Below are positions 1 to 34,000 of a stretch of DNA of 64,000 nucleotides, piece after piece (position 1 is the stretch's first letter; each line of letters begins with the position of its first letter). This stretch comes from Labia minor (taxonomy: Eukaryota > Arthropoda > Insecta > Dermaptera > Spongiphoridae), in the NCBI GenBank assembly GCA_963082975.1, contig OY720344.1, positions 62,648,546 to 62,712,545 of the forward strand, given 5' to 3'. Both the position numbers and the translations under genes were made by a program. The notes below the pieces were generated by a model. That model was given only the letters and a program-made list of their open reading frames with translations. It was not told where the DNA came from and searched no databases.

Positions 1-1628
1 GGGGAATCAAAGTGGAAATGGCAAAAAGAAAAATAAAAAGAAAGGTAAAAATAACCAAGAAATGAATTCAAATAATTTATCCCATCAAATGAAATCTACA
101 ATTGATAACTTTCATCAAATGAATGGTAAAACCCAATTAAAAACATCCACGATCCATGGACTTAAAACAAATTCTGGACCAACGTCCATGTGCTTAGGTG
201 AAACGCCATCGTTAGCACCGCCAGCAATCATTAAACTTAATGGTTCAATGGTTACTATACGTAATCCTGCTTTGCATCAAGCTATTGTAGCTGCTGGTAA
301 AATGCCCCCTAACCCACCATCCCCATCCCATCCTAATGGTCATAAGGCCGAAATATTCCTTACTGGTGATACTACTAATAATAATAAAAATTCCAATAAT
401 GGAAATAAAATGTTAAAAAATATTCAAAGTTCTAATTGTAAAGATATTAAAATCAAAGGAAAAGAAAATAATTATGCTGTTCAACAGCCACAAGATCGAT
501 TTTCTAAAATGGATCATTTTAAGTGCAATGTAGCTAGTGAATGTAATGGCCATGAAAGTGAAAATGGACATTCAACTAGCAGAACTATGACCCATGGTAA
601 TAGTTCATCTGGAATGAAATCGCGTACTAATGAAGAACATCCTTCAAGGGCGACATTAAGAGATGCAATGGCAGTTGCTAATGAAGCCAAAAGAAATAAA
701 AAGAAGAAAAAGAAAGGACCTTCAGGAACTGGACAAACCGATGACTGGAATTTAGTTGGTAAGCTTTAAATTTAACAGAATTTTTAATTTTTAAATATTA
801 ATTTTAAATAAAAATAAATAATTATTAAAAAATGGTGATATATCGAAAGTAGTTAAATCATCAATGTAGTTGAATTTTAGTTTTAATATTTATAATAGAA
901 TTTATATTTATTTTATAATGAAAGCAATTGATGGTTTTATTTCGTTTATCTACAAAATAAATAAACATCCTTTCATCTAACCAAAAAAAAAAATTTAAAT
1001 TGGGAAGGGGGTTTTTTATTATTTTATTTGAACTGTGTCAATAATCTTTTTAAAATATTATAATTAAATTTTTTATAAATTTTATAAATTAAATTTACTA
1101 TGGAAAAATAAAACTATGATTAATTTTTGAGAATTTATTATTTTATCTATTTCAAAATCCAGCCTTTCATCTGATTAATAAAACCATTTAATTTTTTCTT
1201 TTCAAAATATCAAATAAAATATATATTTATTTTATATGAAATCTTAAAAATGTATTATTTTGTAATTATTTTGTAGAAATTGATTATCGTTGTAGAATTG
1301 TTAAAAATTGTATAATATAATTTAATATTATTTTTAAAAAATATAATTTAATATTATTTTTAAAAAATAAAATTTTTATGTTCATTTTTTTCACCTCATT
1401 GACTATTAAACAATTTATTGTTTAATTTGTTTTCTTTTTTTAGAGAGTGTATTTGCACCCAAAGACATCGATTTAGAAAATGGAGATATTGATGATGATG
1501 AACGAGAATTGGAAGCTTTCAAACGCTTCTGCTTCAATTCCGTGCCACCAAAACGTAAAGAAAAAGTCCATTTAAACCTAAAGGACATTGTGCTCAAAAA
1601 AAAGTCTTCTGCCATAAGTTGTAGTTAG
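1..1628 (+). CDS. FAM193-family protein, C-terminal part (5' end outside window)
   Basis: Two exons are visible: 1-758 (open to the window edge, in frame from base 2) and 1444-1628, joined by a GTAAGC donor and a T-rich TAG acceptor; the split codon gives Glu. The last exon encodes ESVFAPKDIDLENGD, then an acidic stretch, ELEAFKRFCFNSVPPKRKEK and a Lys-rich end. This matches the conserved C-terminal domain of FAM193A/B from established knowledge of that family. The upstream exon is low complexity: Asn/Ser-rich, with lysine runs near its start and end and a proline-rich patch (PPNPPSPSHP). The ATG at 62 is internal, because the frame is open before it. FAM193 proteins have no settled biochemical role; human FAM193A has been linked to p53 regulation. 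The fit to the family C-terminus is strong, but most of the protein is missing here. Confidence 0.85.
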
Positions 1629-1645
1629 TTATTTGTCGTTATGTC

Positions 1646-1651
1646 AATAAA
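1646..1651 (+). other. Polyadenylation signal of the FAM193-like gene
   Basis: AATAAA lies 18 bases after the TAG stop, followed by a T-rich stretch. This is the expected position for 3'-end formation of a short 3'UTR. Confidence 0.6.
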
Positions 1652-4600
1652 ATGTCAGGTTTTTTTTCATTTCTATTCCATGTAAAACAATATATCTTTA
1701 TTTAATGAAAAAAATCTCAACAAATATAATTTTTGTCATTAAATGTTTAAAATAAATCTTTTTCTAAAAACCAAAAAAAAAAAAAAAAAAATACAAAAAT
1801 AAATGAAAAAATAAAATAAACTTTATATAAAAGAAAAAGAAAAAAATGAAAAAATGTGAATTTACATTTTTATTTAATTTTATTTGTATGACTATTTTAT
1901 TTGTATATTTTTAGCATTAATGTATCTGTTTTTTATTTGATAAAATGTAATATTATTTTTTAATTTAATTTTTTCTTTTTTTTAAATCAAAAATTAAATT
2001 TAAATATATAATGAAAACATATTTGATTTAAAGTACTTAATCTTTACTCTATTAAGTATTAAATTCTTTTTTTAATATTATTATAATATATTGCATTATA
2101 CATATTGTCTTATTTAGGTAAATTCTTCTTTTTTCCTTTTTTTCTTTATTAGAAAAAATTCCTTTATATATATATATTATATATGTATTCAAATTGCTTT
2201 TTGTTCTTTAAATATTTCTTCTCTCTCTTTATTCCTTAACACTGCCATTTAAGTACACTAACCAATATATAAGACGATATGATCTCATATTTTATAATAT
2301 TGTAAAAAAACAAATGGCATTTTAAATGGATCGATATAATTCCTCAAGTGTCGTTTCCTGTATTATTTTCAATTTGAAGAATAATACATTTATTCTACTT
2401 TGTAAAATGATTTTTCTTAATAAGAAACATGATGAAGATAGTATTTGAAAGCTAATTGGTGAATTATAATAATGTTATATCACAATATAAATATATATAT
2501 ATATATACATTTAAATGTATATAATAATAATGATAGTTTTAATTATTTTTTTTATTTAAATCTTAATATAATTTTTTGTCATGAAATTTGCCTTTTTAAT
2601 CTAAATCTCTCTCTCTCTATCTCACTCTCAATCTTTTTATATTAAAATATATTTAACAATCAAAAAATTTCATTTATAGTCATATATGTAAATTTATATT
2701 TTTTTATTTTTATATTAAAATTACTAGATGAGATTAGATAATTATATATTATTTAGTGATTTCTCTTATTTTTCATACTTAAAATAATTATCATATGTAT
2801 TTTTTTCATTGTTATTTTGATGAAAAAAAATCTTAAAATAAATATTTTCAGTTAACATATATATAATAATATAATACAATACTTATAGACAGGATAAACT
2901 AGTTCTTTTCCTTTTTTGAAAAGATAGGATTTTGACTTTATTTTTAAATCATTCTTTTTAAAATCCCATTATACAAAAATTTACACAGAATTTTAGAATA
3001 GAAACTGTTTTAATGATAAAATAAATACAATTAAAGCATTAAATTATAAAAACAAATATATCGATATATAGATATATCATTGATTTAATATCAAAATAAA
3101 TAATTTTAATTATTAGCTAAAATTTGAAATAAATTATTTGGTTCATTTTTAAAGAAAGATTTTCTATCATTCTATTTAATCTCTAAATGTATAAATCGAA
3201 TATATGTAAGCATTAATTAATTTGAATCTAAAGAAATTCATTTCTTTTCAAATAAAAACAAAACGTTAAGTTCTAAATATCGAAAAATTGAAATTTGAAT
3301 TAAAACAAAACACTGAATAGAAATAAAAGATGTTTAATAAGCAGGCAATCTAACAAGTGATAAGCTTATGCCAGGCCGCGCTCACAACAGCTCACAGACA
3401 AATTGACATTCAAGAACATTTTTTACAGCTGGTTAACCAATAATTTGGCTATCGCAGCGAGGCAGTATATTGATTTAATAGAGTGCAAGCACCTTTATTC
3501 TTTTATATTATTTTCTTTATTTATAATCCCCTAAATGTCTTAAACAAGTTCGGAAATAAAAATAAGTTTTACGAATTCTCTCTCTCATAATTACAAACAT
3601 TTAAATAAATTATTCAAAAAGCAATGAAAGCCAAACAATTTGTTCCAAATTAATTTCTATAAATATGTATTTTTAATTCAATTAAAATGACAGAAGTTTA
3701 TAGTATATTAAATTAAAATATAGAGAACAATTTTATTTATAAAAAGATACTTATTCAATTTCACGGTCAGATTTATTTGTCAAATTTAGCATGTTAAATC
3801 AGGCGATATTTTTTATATTTAGTAAGTATTTATAAAATGAATAATTATATAATTCAACACTATTAGATAATCATTTTGTAAATAGAATATAAAATAATAT
3901 ATTAAAATAGAAGTTTGAATTAAATATACATTTTTGTGCCTTTTTTAAACAATTCAGATTATATTTATTTAAATTTATTCTATGTTATACTATCGGTTAT
4001 ATTAAAATCTATAAAACTAATCTTACGGGTTGTAGTATATAAGTATGAGGCGTGGTCCATGAATTGATAAACGAGAATAAATTTATAAAAAATAGAGAAA
4101 AAAATTTATAGGCAGAAAATAATAATAATAATGAGAAATTAAATGATCTTTATGCTTTTCCAAACCACAAATAATTTTATCAGTAACTAAACAATTGAGC
4201 TGCAGAAAAGTCCTGTGCCATAGATTCTTGTTTATGATTCTTATCACTCTATTTGAAAATATTATTAAGAATGAATGTTTCATTTGTTTGTTATCTTATT
4301 TATTTAAAGAAGAAATATAAAGTAAGAATAAATACATTTTAAATTGACCAATATGTATATGTATATGTATATAAATAAATGGAATTTGAAGGAAAATTTA
4401 TCTTTCATTAGAGATGAAAATTGCTTAAGAAAAATATTTATTTATCTTAAATTTATTTAATTTATATAAATATAAATATATATATATATATAATTAAATA
4501 TATAAATGTAAAAAAGCAACATTTTTATCAAAGTTCCATTTATGAACACTCGAAGCGTTTCTATCGTGAAAAACGAAAGACAAAACTTGGTTTAGTTAGT

Positions 4601-4920
4601 CATTCCTCAACTCACTCATCCTTACATTAGAATAGACTAGAAATAAGATTTTTATTATAGATAAACCTCGTACGTATTTTAAACATTTAACAAATGAATT
4701 ATTCATTTTGACAATCACATTAGATTTATTATCAACTTTAAGTAAAAATAATTTTTAATTAATAACTTGTTGCATGGTTTATTTCTAATTTTATTTTTTA
4801 TAAATTGACTAACTTCTAAGATCCTTAACCACACTTTTCAAATTAAATAGACCTTATGACTGTATCTAATCAAATTACTGCAACTAATTGGTTATTAGAT
4901 CCAGTTGGACGATTCTGGCA
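1652..4920. other. AT-rich intergenic DNA
   Basis: No gene is supported. The stretch is low-complexity A/T DNA with short (TA)n runs near 2170 and 2490. A small island of more balanced composition lies at about 3345-3490 (motifs such as GCCAGGCCGCGCTCACAACAG). It has no open frame worth calling and could be a regulatory segment or a repeat remnant. Confidence 0.5.
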
Positions 4921-7900
4921 ATGGCAGCTGCACCCAACAATGACAACAATCCAACTTTATCCATGCAACATTGCTACGAAAATTATATTCTCGTAGATAT
5001 TGGTGCAAATTTAACAAATAAAAAATATGGGAGAGACCTAGATTCAGTTATACAAAGGGCTAAAGATGCTGGTATGATTATTGTCAGTTATTTTCCATCT
5101 CTTTATTTAATACAATTAATCACAAAATAATCATTTTTAAGGAGTCCAAAAAATTATGGTAACTGGGGTATCTCTTAGATCAAGTAAAGAAGCACTTCGA
5201 TTGACCAGAATATATCCAGGCACAATATATTCCACAGCAGGTACACAATTTATTCATATTCGTTTATCTCTAAAATTATTTTCCTTTTAAGATTGTTGAG
5301 TTACGAAAATTTAAAATTATTAAATTAAGATTTATATTAACAAATAATAATTGTTTTATATTTTGATATTAAAAATTTAATTTTGTTATTATAATTTAAA
5401 TATAATTTAACAATAAATAAATAATTATTATAATATATTTATTTTTAAATGAATAATATAATTATTAAGTCCAAGAATATTCTTATAAAATTACAAATAA
5501 TTAAATTATAAGTAAATAAATAATATATATATAATATATACTAATGAAATATTTAAAATTAAATAAAATTATTTATTATTTTTAAATTAAGGTATTCATC
5601 CGCATGATTCCAAATCATGGGAGGAAGGCTATTTAGAAGATTTAAGAGAGTTAGCAAACAATCCAGAATGTGTCGCAATTGGAGAATGTGGTTTAGATTA
5701 TAATAGAGATTTTTCACCAGTTCAAATACAAAAAGAAGTTTTTGAAAAACAGGTGAAATTTTATTCAATTTTGTAATAAATATAAATAAGATTAAATTAA
5801 ATTTCTTTTTTTTTTATTCTAGGTAAAACTTGCATGTGAACTGAGAAAACCATTAGTACTTCATGAACGAGATGCACACGAAGATCTAATAGAAATATTA
5901 ACTAAATATCGGGAACAATTGCCACCAGCTGTCATTCATTCATTTACTGGAACAGTAGAACAAGCTCAAACATATTTATCAATGGGTATCTATTTAGGAA
6001 TGACAGGTAACAAAAAATAATAATCCATTTATCTTTATAAATATAATTGATAAATAAAATCATTTACTCAAAATAAATGAGATTTAATAAACAACAACAT
6101 AAAATTAAAGTATATATAATGAAAAATATAATAAATATTATAATCATAACCTCATTTGTATATTATAGTTAATTTTTATTAATCTATTCTAAATTTAGAG
6201 CATAATAATAATTCTAGAGATTGGGTATATATACTAATATCTTCACCTCCATCCTTTCTATTTTGGGATGTTTATTCAATACTTTTCAAACATTTGAATA
6301 AATAGACGAAATATAAACTATAAACTTAATTTTGTTTTTTTTTTCTATTTATAAAAATTTAGTTACCAAAATGTTTTTATAAACTTATATGAATGATTTA
6401 AATGATCAAAAATATATTTATTAATAAATATTTATTTAATTATCATAATTATATAAATATATATATAAGCTTTTAATTTTCATTTAGTTGAAAACAATTA
6501 AATGGGATATTTAATTATTTAAATAAATAAAAGATTTCCTAAAAAACTAAAAAATAATAATTAATTAATATTTTTATTTCATTCTAGGCTATCTGTGTAA
6601 AGATAAATCAGATAATGGAGTCCGGAAATTATTGGAAGATGGTTTAATTCCATTAGAAAAGCTTTTAGTTGAAACTGATTCACCATTTATGTACCCAAAT
6701 ACAAGAGCTTCAAAACTTCCAAATAATGTAAAAGAATGTTTGACTGAACGGTAAATATTTTTTTATTTGTATTTATATTTTTGAAAAGTATCAACACAGC
6801 ATTTTTGTTCAAAATATAATAAAATATTAATATTTAAAAAAAATGATAAGAAATATACAGAAATTTAATTTTCTTCTTATTCTTCTATATATATTAATAA
6901 ATATTTTGATTTTTAAGATTTTTAATAAATAAAAACAAATTGGAAGGAATTCTAGGGCATAGAAATAATAGTCTAATATAGTTATAATTATAATTTTGCA
7001 TTCAATGATATCGCATTCATTATTTTCGTGTATATGTTATATAAGTATATTTTTTTATCTCATTTCGATTAGAACATAAACAGTTTTACCTTTCTTCATT
7101 TTAACAAAAATTTGTCATTTATTATTATTGAAAAAGGAATTTGAGATTTGTGACGATGTCAAAAAATCGGCAATAATGATAAATGTTATTTTGATGTGTC
7201 ACAAAATAAAGTTCTACTCAATTAATAATTAAAAATCTTGTCCATGATTTTAATAAATAGATTTAGGGTTCGAAGATGATATAAAATCAGATATGAAAGA
7301 ATTCGAAATTAATAGGAATTAAGTAATTGGGTTATGTAGTTGTTGTAACCACACACAATGACTATGGAATAATTTCTTGGATATTTCCTTTACGGCAACG
7401 AGTTATTCTATCCTTGCTTGTTTTGCCTATCCATACTATTCTTCTATCTCCAACCTGTTTTAAACACTTTTAGTCTCTTTTTTTTCTTTTATCACACATA
7501 AATTCTTCATTACACTTCTTTAAATTTTTGATTCAAAAATGTCGTTTTATTAATTTTTTATATTTTTTTTTACTAACACATTTAATTAGAAATTAATAGA
7601 AAAATTATAACAAGGGTTCATAGAATGGAATATTAAATTAAATATATGATTGAAAATAAAAGCTATATTGTGTGTCGTCTGAACAACCTTGAAAGTGATA
7701 AAGAAAAACGAAAAATTAATTAATTTTTAATATTTTTAATTGTTAAATAATATAAATATTTGATTTTAATGTGTTTTTTAGATCTACAATGTTTCTATCA
7801 AGATATTGTACTTTTCATAGAAATGAACCATGTGCACTTCCAGCCATTGTAGAAATGATTGCTGCCTTTATGGGAAAAACACCAGAGGAAGTTGCCCTGG

Positions 7901-7944
7901 CAACCGCTTTTAATGCTCTTAAAATTTTTGGTTTATCTCAATAA
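4921..7944 (+). CDS. TATDN1: TatD-family deoxyribonuclease, TATDN1 type
   Basis: Six exons, 4921-5071, 5142-5240, 5592-5752, 5823-6006, 6588-6750 and 7782-7944, join in frame at GT-AG borders to give 306 aa, close to the roughly 300 aa of TATDN1. TatD enzymes are metal-dependent nucleases with a TIM-barrel amidohydrolase fold; the family is linked to DNA repair and apoptotic DNA breakdown. Visible family motifs: DIGANLTN (26-33, first strand, the TATDN1 variant of the usual HxH), GIHPHDSKSW (84-93), AIGECGLDYNRD (112-123, with the metal-bridging Glu115), LHERDAHEDL (150-159, His151), HSFTG (176-180, His176) and ETDSPFMYP (227-235, Asp229). All expected metal ligands apart from the variant first motif are present, so activity is likely. 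The start was set at the first ATG after an in-frame stop at 4885; ATG 4963 (Met15) is an alternative that still keeps the whole domain. Confidence 0.93.
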
Positions 7945-9003
7945 TTTAGTTATGATTCTTTTTCTAATTGTATAAAGTCTCTATGGATGATGAAACGAAC
8001 GATAAATTCGAAACACGATAAGAAAAGATAAACGAAAAAGAGGAACATTTTAATAATCGAAAGGATTTAATTTATTTCAGACTTAATATAAATTTAATAC
8101 TTACAATATTTTTTTATAAAAATATTTTAATTTAAAAATTTTATATATATATATATATATATTACATATTTTATTAAAAATAATTAAATAGATCAATTTA
8201 TAAATCAAAAATATATAAAATTTGATTCAAATTATATTTTTATATACATATTTTATATGAATAATTAAATATATATAAACTAATAAGAGATAATTTTATT
8301 AAAAAAAGAGAAAATATCCCTAATTATAAAAATATTTAATTTTTCTTGGTATGTTAAATTTCTCAATTTAAATGCTTATTTTGTTTTGATAATAAATAAT
8401 TTCTGAATATATTTATATTATATATATATATATATTCAGTTCAATTAATTTAATATATTTAGAATTATTATCAATAATATTTATATATCTTAACAAATGA
8501 CAACCGAAGTCAATACTCATCAGTTTTCGGTATCCAATAAAAAGCATTTAAAGTTGCAGTTAATTTATTATTACTTTATTTTAATTTAGAATACTATATA
8601 TAGTTTATTAATAGATTATTTCCTCAAATAGGTCGAGAATAGAAAAAAATATAATAAATAGAATGTTTATAACGATTTTTGGTAATATTTTTTAATAAAT
8701 CTCGTCTTTGTGATATAAATAAGAAAATGTAATTCTGACATATTTGTAAAAGTGCCTTGTTAAAGTTCCTTTTTATAATTTTATCTTATAGTTACCTTTA
8801 TATATAAATATATTTATACCTTTTTTAAATATGTAAATATCTCTTTTACTTCTTTAGTTCATTTATTATTATCATTACGATGATAAAATATTATAAATCT
8901 TATCTTTTTGTTTTATAACTATAATATCTCAATATCTATTAAAAAAGATCATGAAATGTTTTTAATATGTTATTGCTTTTATGTTTTTTGTAAGATTAGA
9001 ATA

Positions 9004-9041
<38 letters not shown>

Positions 9042-10640
9042 AATAGTGCCAATAAAAACCTGCCTTATTTTAATTTTAAAAATAAATATAATTGTATATA
9101 CAAATATGAAATGAAAAATATAACTATGTATATTCAAATTATTTAAATTTTTATTTTTATCACCTAATCCCATTTTCAAGAGAGCTGAAGATATTTAATA
9201 ATACTACTATATATATTATATTTTGAATATCTTAGAAATGGATGATATATTTTTTTTTTAAATTAAACAACTTATGTTAAGATTTTATAATGAGCCAAAT
9301 TAAATTAGTATTCAATAGTATTTTTATTTATTATGGTTTAAATTTATTATGTATTTATACATGTAATTTACTAATTAATCTTCTTAAGAATCAAGATCTA
9401 GTAATTAATAAAATTCATAAATTGGGTATTCATATTATCATACATCCCACATCAAACGATATAAATAGTATTTAAAATAACATTAAAATAAAAAATATTA
9501 AATGTAATATTCTATTCAAGGATTTCTTCTGGAGTTTTAATGCTCCTACCACCCCATTTCATTTTCTGAAAAATAATTACTAATTATCTTGAGTTAGAAA
9601 TATGACAATTTTTCAATTTCTTCGTCGATCGACCTATTGCTGATGAATGATTATATAAATTTTTTTAGAAACTATAATTATGTTTTTTTGAAGCATATCT
9701 ATTAAATTATTTTGAAGAAATCAAAAAATTGATATTTAAAAAAATTAATATCTTAAGGAATAAGGAAAGTCGGGCGAGAATTTATTTAGGGTAACCAATT
9801 GGCAAACTGGTTGGTAAATGTGAAAAAATTAGGAAAAAATAAAAATCGGTTGGGTCAAGTTAAGAACTGAAGGAGAAATGTGTCTTAGGTTGTGAGTTGG
9901 TTACCTAATAGGAGTAAAAAGATAAATATATATATATATTATAGTATTACTATCAGATTTATCAGGGATATAATCACGTATTTATGCGAGATTGTTTTCT
10001 CTATTCTATTCTATTACTATCAGATTTATCAGGGATATAATAACAATAACATTCACGGAAACCTAAACCAACATATATATATTATACCTATATATTTTTT
10101 GCATAAGACCAAAAAAGCAATAAAATGTTAAATATACCTTATTTTTTTACAATAACTAATTTAATTAAATATATATGCAACATTTTATTATACAGAATTT
10201 ATTATTTTGAATTATAAATAAAAATTTAAATTATTTATATATGTAAGTATTTAATTTAATAATCATGTTCAACGTTTGTAATTTATTTCACTATTTATTC
10301 TAATAAAAAAATAAATATAATTTATAATTTTATATTACACTCACAATCACTCCGTTTTTTAATAATTTATAATTTAATACTAATTTACAATTAAATTTAG
10401 CGGCAACATTGCATCCAATATACTTGTCAGTTTCATTTATTTAATATAAAATTGAATTAAAAAAAATCATTAAATATTTTTTTCACTAATTAATATAGTT
10501 ATATTTATTAATATAATATTTATATTTATTTAATATATTTAATAATTATTTTATATTTTTTTTTTAATATTTAATAAATACTATTTTTAGATAGATGTTG
10601 TTCATAGTAAATTAAACATAATTTGGCTTTGAAATAAGTA
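7945..10640. other. AT-rich intergenic DNA between the TATDN1-like and TMEM184-like genes
   Basis: No gene is supported. (TA)n microsatellites occur near 8143-8162, 8417-8433 and 9005-9035. The short open frames at 9290-9475 and 9892-10131 consist of Ile/Asn/Tyr/Lys-rich codons, as expected of A/T-rich DNA by chance. The only structured feature is a direct repeat near 9.95-10.04 kb. Confidence 0.5.
9945..10041. repeat. Pair of perfect 30-bp direct repeats
   Basis: The 30-base unit at 9945-9974 (begins TATTACTATCAGATTTATC) recurs without change at 10012-10041, 67 bases downstream. The spacer contains short TATTC repeats. It is probably a small tandem duplication; no function is suggested. Confidence 0.7.
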
Positions 10641-10649
10641 ACATATTTA

Positions 10650-11106
10650 TTTTCAGTTTTTTGATGCGATAAAAGAAATTTGGCAGTTGACCTTTTGGTT
10701 GTTGTTATGTTGGCTAATGTTGCCATTTCCCAAGGTTGTTAAAACAATAAAAATGGTGTTCCATTACTGTTCGATAGTCTTCAAATAGGGTAAGAAAAGT
10801 GCTAAGTTTTTGAATTGAAATTTAAAGTTTTTATTTATTTTACATTTCAATTGTATTTAAATGATATCCATTTTAATTTTTAATATAAAATATTTATCTT
10901 TGTGATGATGCTGTAATGAAAGTAGATAATCCGTATGGTGATTTCATGAAACTGTGTCATTCTTTTTTTTTGACAAGTGTTGTTATTGTTGTGCATCAAG
11001 ACTTTTAATTCTATCAAAAAATTTACTTTATTTATTTTACATTTCAATTGTATTTAAATGACATTTGATTCCATTTGTATGTTGTTTTGTTTTTTCCCCT
11101 ATTAAG
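10650..11106 (+). promoter_or_regulatory. Likely promoter, 5'UTR exon and first intron of the TMEM184-like gene
   Basis: Composition becomes less A/T-biased from about 10660 (GCGATAAAAG, TTGGCAGTTGACC). A good donor, AGG|GTAAGAAA, ends a possible untranslated exon at 10789, and a pyrimidine-rich ATTAAG acceptor at 11106 opens the coding exon. This would be a 317-base first intron. The putative leader has short upstream frames (ATG 10753 and ATG 11110) that stop before the main start. The splice model is inference; no TATA box or initiator can be fixed. Confidence 0.35.
10830..11061. repeat. Perfect 35-bp direct repeats flanking the promoter-proximal segment
   Basis: The 35 bases at 10830-10864 (containing TTTACATTTCAATTG) recur exactly at 11027-11061, 197 bases apart. 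Both copies lie in the putative first intron of the TMEM184-like gene. Confidence 0.75.
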
Positions 11107-11146
11107 CGTATGGATATTTGCGTCGACAACTACGAATAATCTTCAT

Positions 11147-31098
<19,952 letters not shown>

Positions 31099-34000
31099 AT
31101 TCCATTTTTTTTTCTGATTAGAAAAATATATATAAAATTTAAATGGTACTAAGCTCTCTCTCACACACATACACATACATACACAAACATTTAATTCTCG
31201 AAACATCCACGAAAATATTAAAAGACTTCTAATACATAAATAAATATATATATTGAATATCTAAAAATATTACATAAAAAAAATAATAATGGATCAAATC
31301 TCAAAGTTAATCCAGATATTTATATATTAACATAACATCAAAATATGTATATACATTCATTTTACAAAATTCTGCTTCATAAAAAATTAAAATTGCTTCA
31401 TACTGGACTTTCTAATTTCCATAAACATTTAAATAATTTTTTTATCTGATAAAATGTTTATTTTGTGGTCTATTAATCATCTTATATAGTTAGAAGTACT
31501 AAGATGTCACTTACGACATAACTTTATGCAAACTAACTATCTGATTCTGTGTATAATGATTATTATATAATAAACAGATAGTTGGATTGCATAAATTAAT
31601 TGTACAAAATATATTTCAGACAAAAGTCATAAATAAATGGGGTAACATTAATTTAAAATTAAATTCAAGTTTAATAATGTTTTTAAATGTAATATTTCAC
31701 TTGCTATAAAAATGACAACTTTAATTAAAGAAACGAGAAGTAAGAATAATTTTGAGTCGTAATATTAGGGAAATATAAATGAAATCGATGACAAATAATA
31801 ATAGTACAATCATTTTCAATGATAAATGATTTATTATAGATTTTTCAATATATTACATCTGATAAATATTTTTTTAAATAAATTTTCCAGATGGAATTGC
31901 TAAAATAATAATTTATAACGGTTAATAATACATTGAAAAACATTGTAAAAAACAATTTAATTGAAATTTTTTTAAAGGAAATGGTTTATTCAAATTATTT
32001 CAGTTCATTATTAGTTGTCAATGAATTTAATTAATCCATAATATCAGGCTACTGAATTATCCAATAATAAAAAAATCATGAAGGGGCAAATATTGTTAAT
32101 TCATAAAAATCATAAAAATTTACTGCCAGAAAAGCATACGTTTTATTTAAAAAAATCAAAATTTTAAAAATCTTAAAAATAAATGAAATAGAATAAGAAT
32201 TATTTATTTTAGCAATGATTTATAGCAAATTAATCATGACTTAAATTAGATTTAAGAAAAAATTATATTTTAAATATAAAATTAGGCTCTTTAAAAATTA
32301 CACAAACACAATCATACATATACATATATATATATATATATATTTATACACATATATATATATATTTATATTTGTATATATATATATATATATATATATA
32401 TTCACTCACACATACACAATGAACAAAAACAATTAAATACAAGCTTATTAAATTGCGAAAAATATTTGCATTCCTCCATTCATCAATATTTTTAAGCTAA
32501 TATATATATGTATAAAATAACAATTTCAAATCCTTACATTTTTCAAAAATTACAAATAGATTTGTACTTTAGTTATTTTTATTAGAAATAGGCATTCATA
32601 TATCTCTTCATCTCCGTCCGGCTTTTGCTAATACAAAATTAATTCTTTCGAATTCACAGTCAGCCTATAATAATAAACATCATACAAGAGAGTGGGAGTG
32701 TGGTTAGGCGGTGAGGAATTTGGAAAGGAGGAAAAAATATTTTTTACTAATTAATTTTATAAATAATAAAAATAAAAATGAACAAAAAAATAGTAGTATC
32801 AGAGAAAGATATTCATTTTTATAATTCGATTATATTAAAAATTAACTTAAAATATAACTTATTCATTATCATCATACCACTAAAAAATAAATTATTAAAA
32901 GGAGGATTAGTTATTCTTTTTCTTTTTTATATTAATAATACTTTTATATTATTATCCTTCAAACAATGTCTGTTTGTAAACTATCATATAAATATGTAAA
33001 ATGTAGAAACAATGCAAATTTATCTGATTATTTTCAATAATTTTCATTTTGAAATAATAATATTTAAATATGCATTGGATTAAATAAGATTAATATTTAA
33101 TAATGAAAATCTTTTATTTTAATAACTTTTTATTATTTTTTAAAAAAAATTTATATAAATAAAGGAACATTTATAGTTTTAACTCCTCCTAAACTACTCA
33201 TAACTATAATCTATGAAATAAGTTTAATATTTTGGTTAATCATATTATTTATTATTATTATAAAATTCAAGCTTAAGCAAATTGCTCCCATCATCGTACA
33301 AACATTTAATTATTTTTTGATATTCCAATCGGGAATGAAAAAGAAAAAATATAAGGATTTGAAATCATATATTTTAAATTTATTTCCATATTATTGATGC
33401 ATAAAAGTGAAAGAATGTCAGCTTTTTAGATAAAATAAAACTAAATTAAATCTACTATATAAAAAAAGAATTGATTTTGATTTACTTTTATAATAAAATT
33501 TATATTTATATATATTTAAATTTTATTATTCATGAGTAATCTTTTTCAAAATATTATTATTAAGATAACAACAAAAATAATTGTTTATTTTGAGATAGAA
33601 ACTTATTAATTTTCTTAATTTTTATTTAAAATTGAAAAGTCTAATTGATAAAATATAGAAGGTGTTTTGTAAATTAAACCATTCATAAACTTAGTTAATA
33701 TAAAGACAAATTAAATTCATCATTCTTCTCCCATTTAATTTTAAATATTTACTTAAAACAAAACAAAAACATAAAAAAAAACAATATTGATATATTTATA
33801 TTTTTATAAAACATATTTTCTTTTTTTCTTAAAAGCAAATTGATATATCTATATACTAAATATTTTGTTTATTTAATTTATTTTTATATTAAGTTATTAA
33901 GTATATTTTTAAGAAATATTTTTAGATTAAATGTTATTTACAATATTATTTGTTATTTATTCCATAAATAATTAATTATGTTCATTATTATATTATTAAT

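Noticed and set aside
4888-4920. Upstream extension of the TATDN1-like protein (VIRSSWTIL)
   Set aside because: It opens at a TTG codon directly after an in-frame stop. ATG 4921 is the first usable start.
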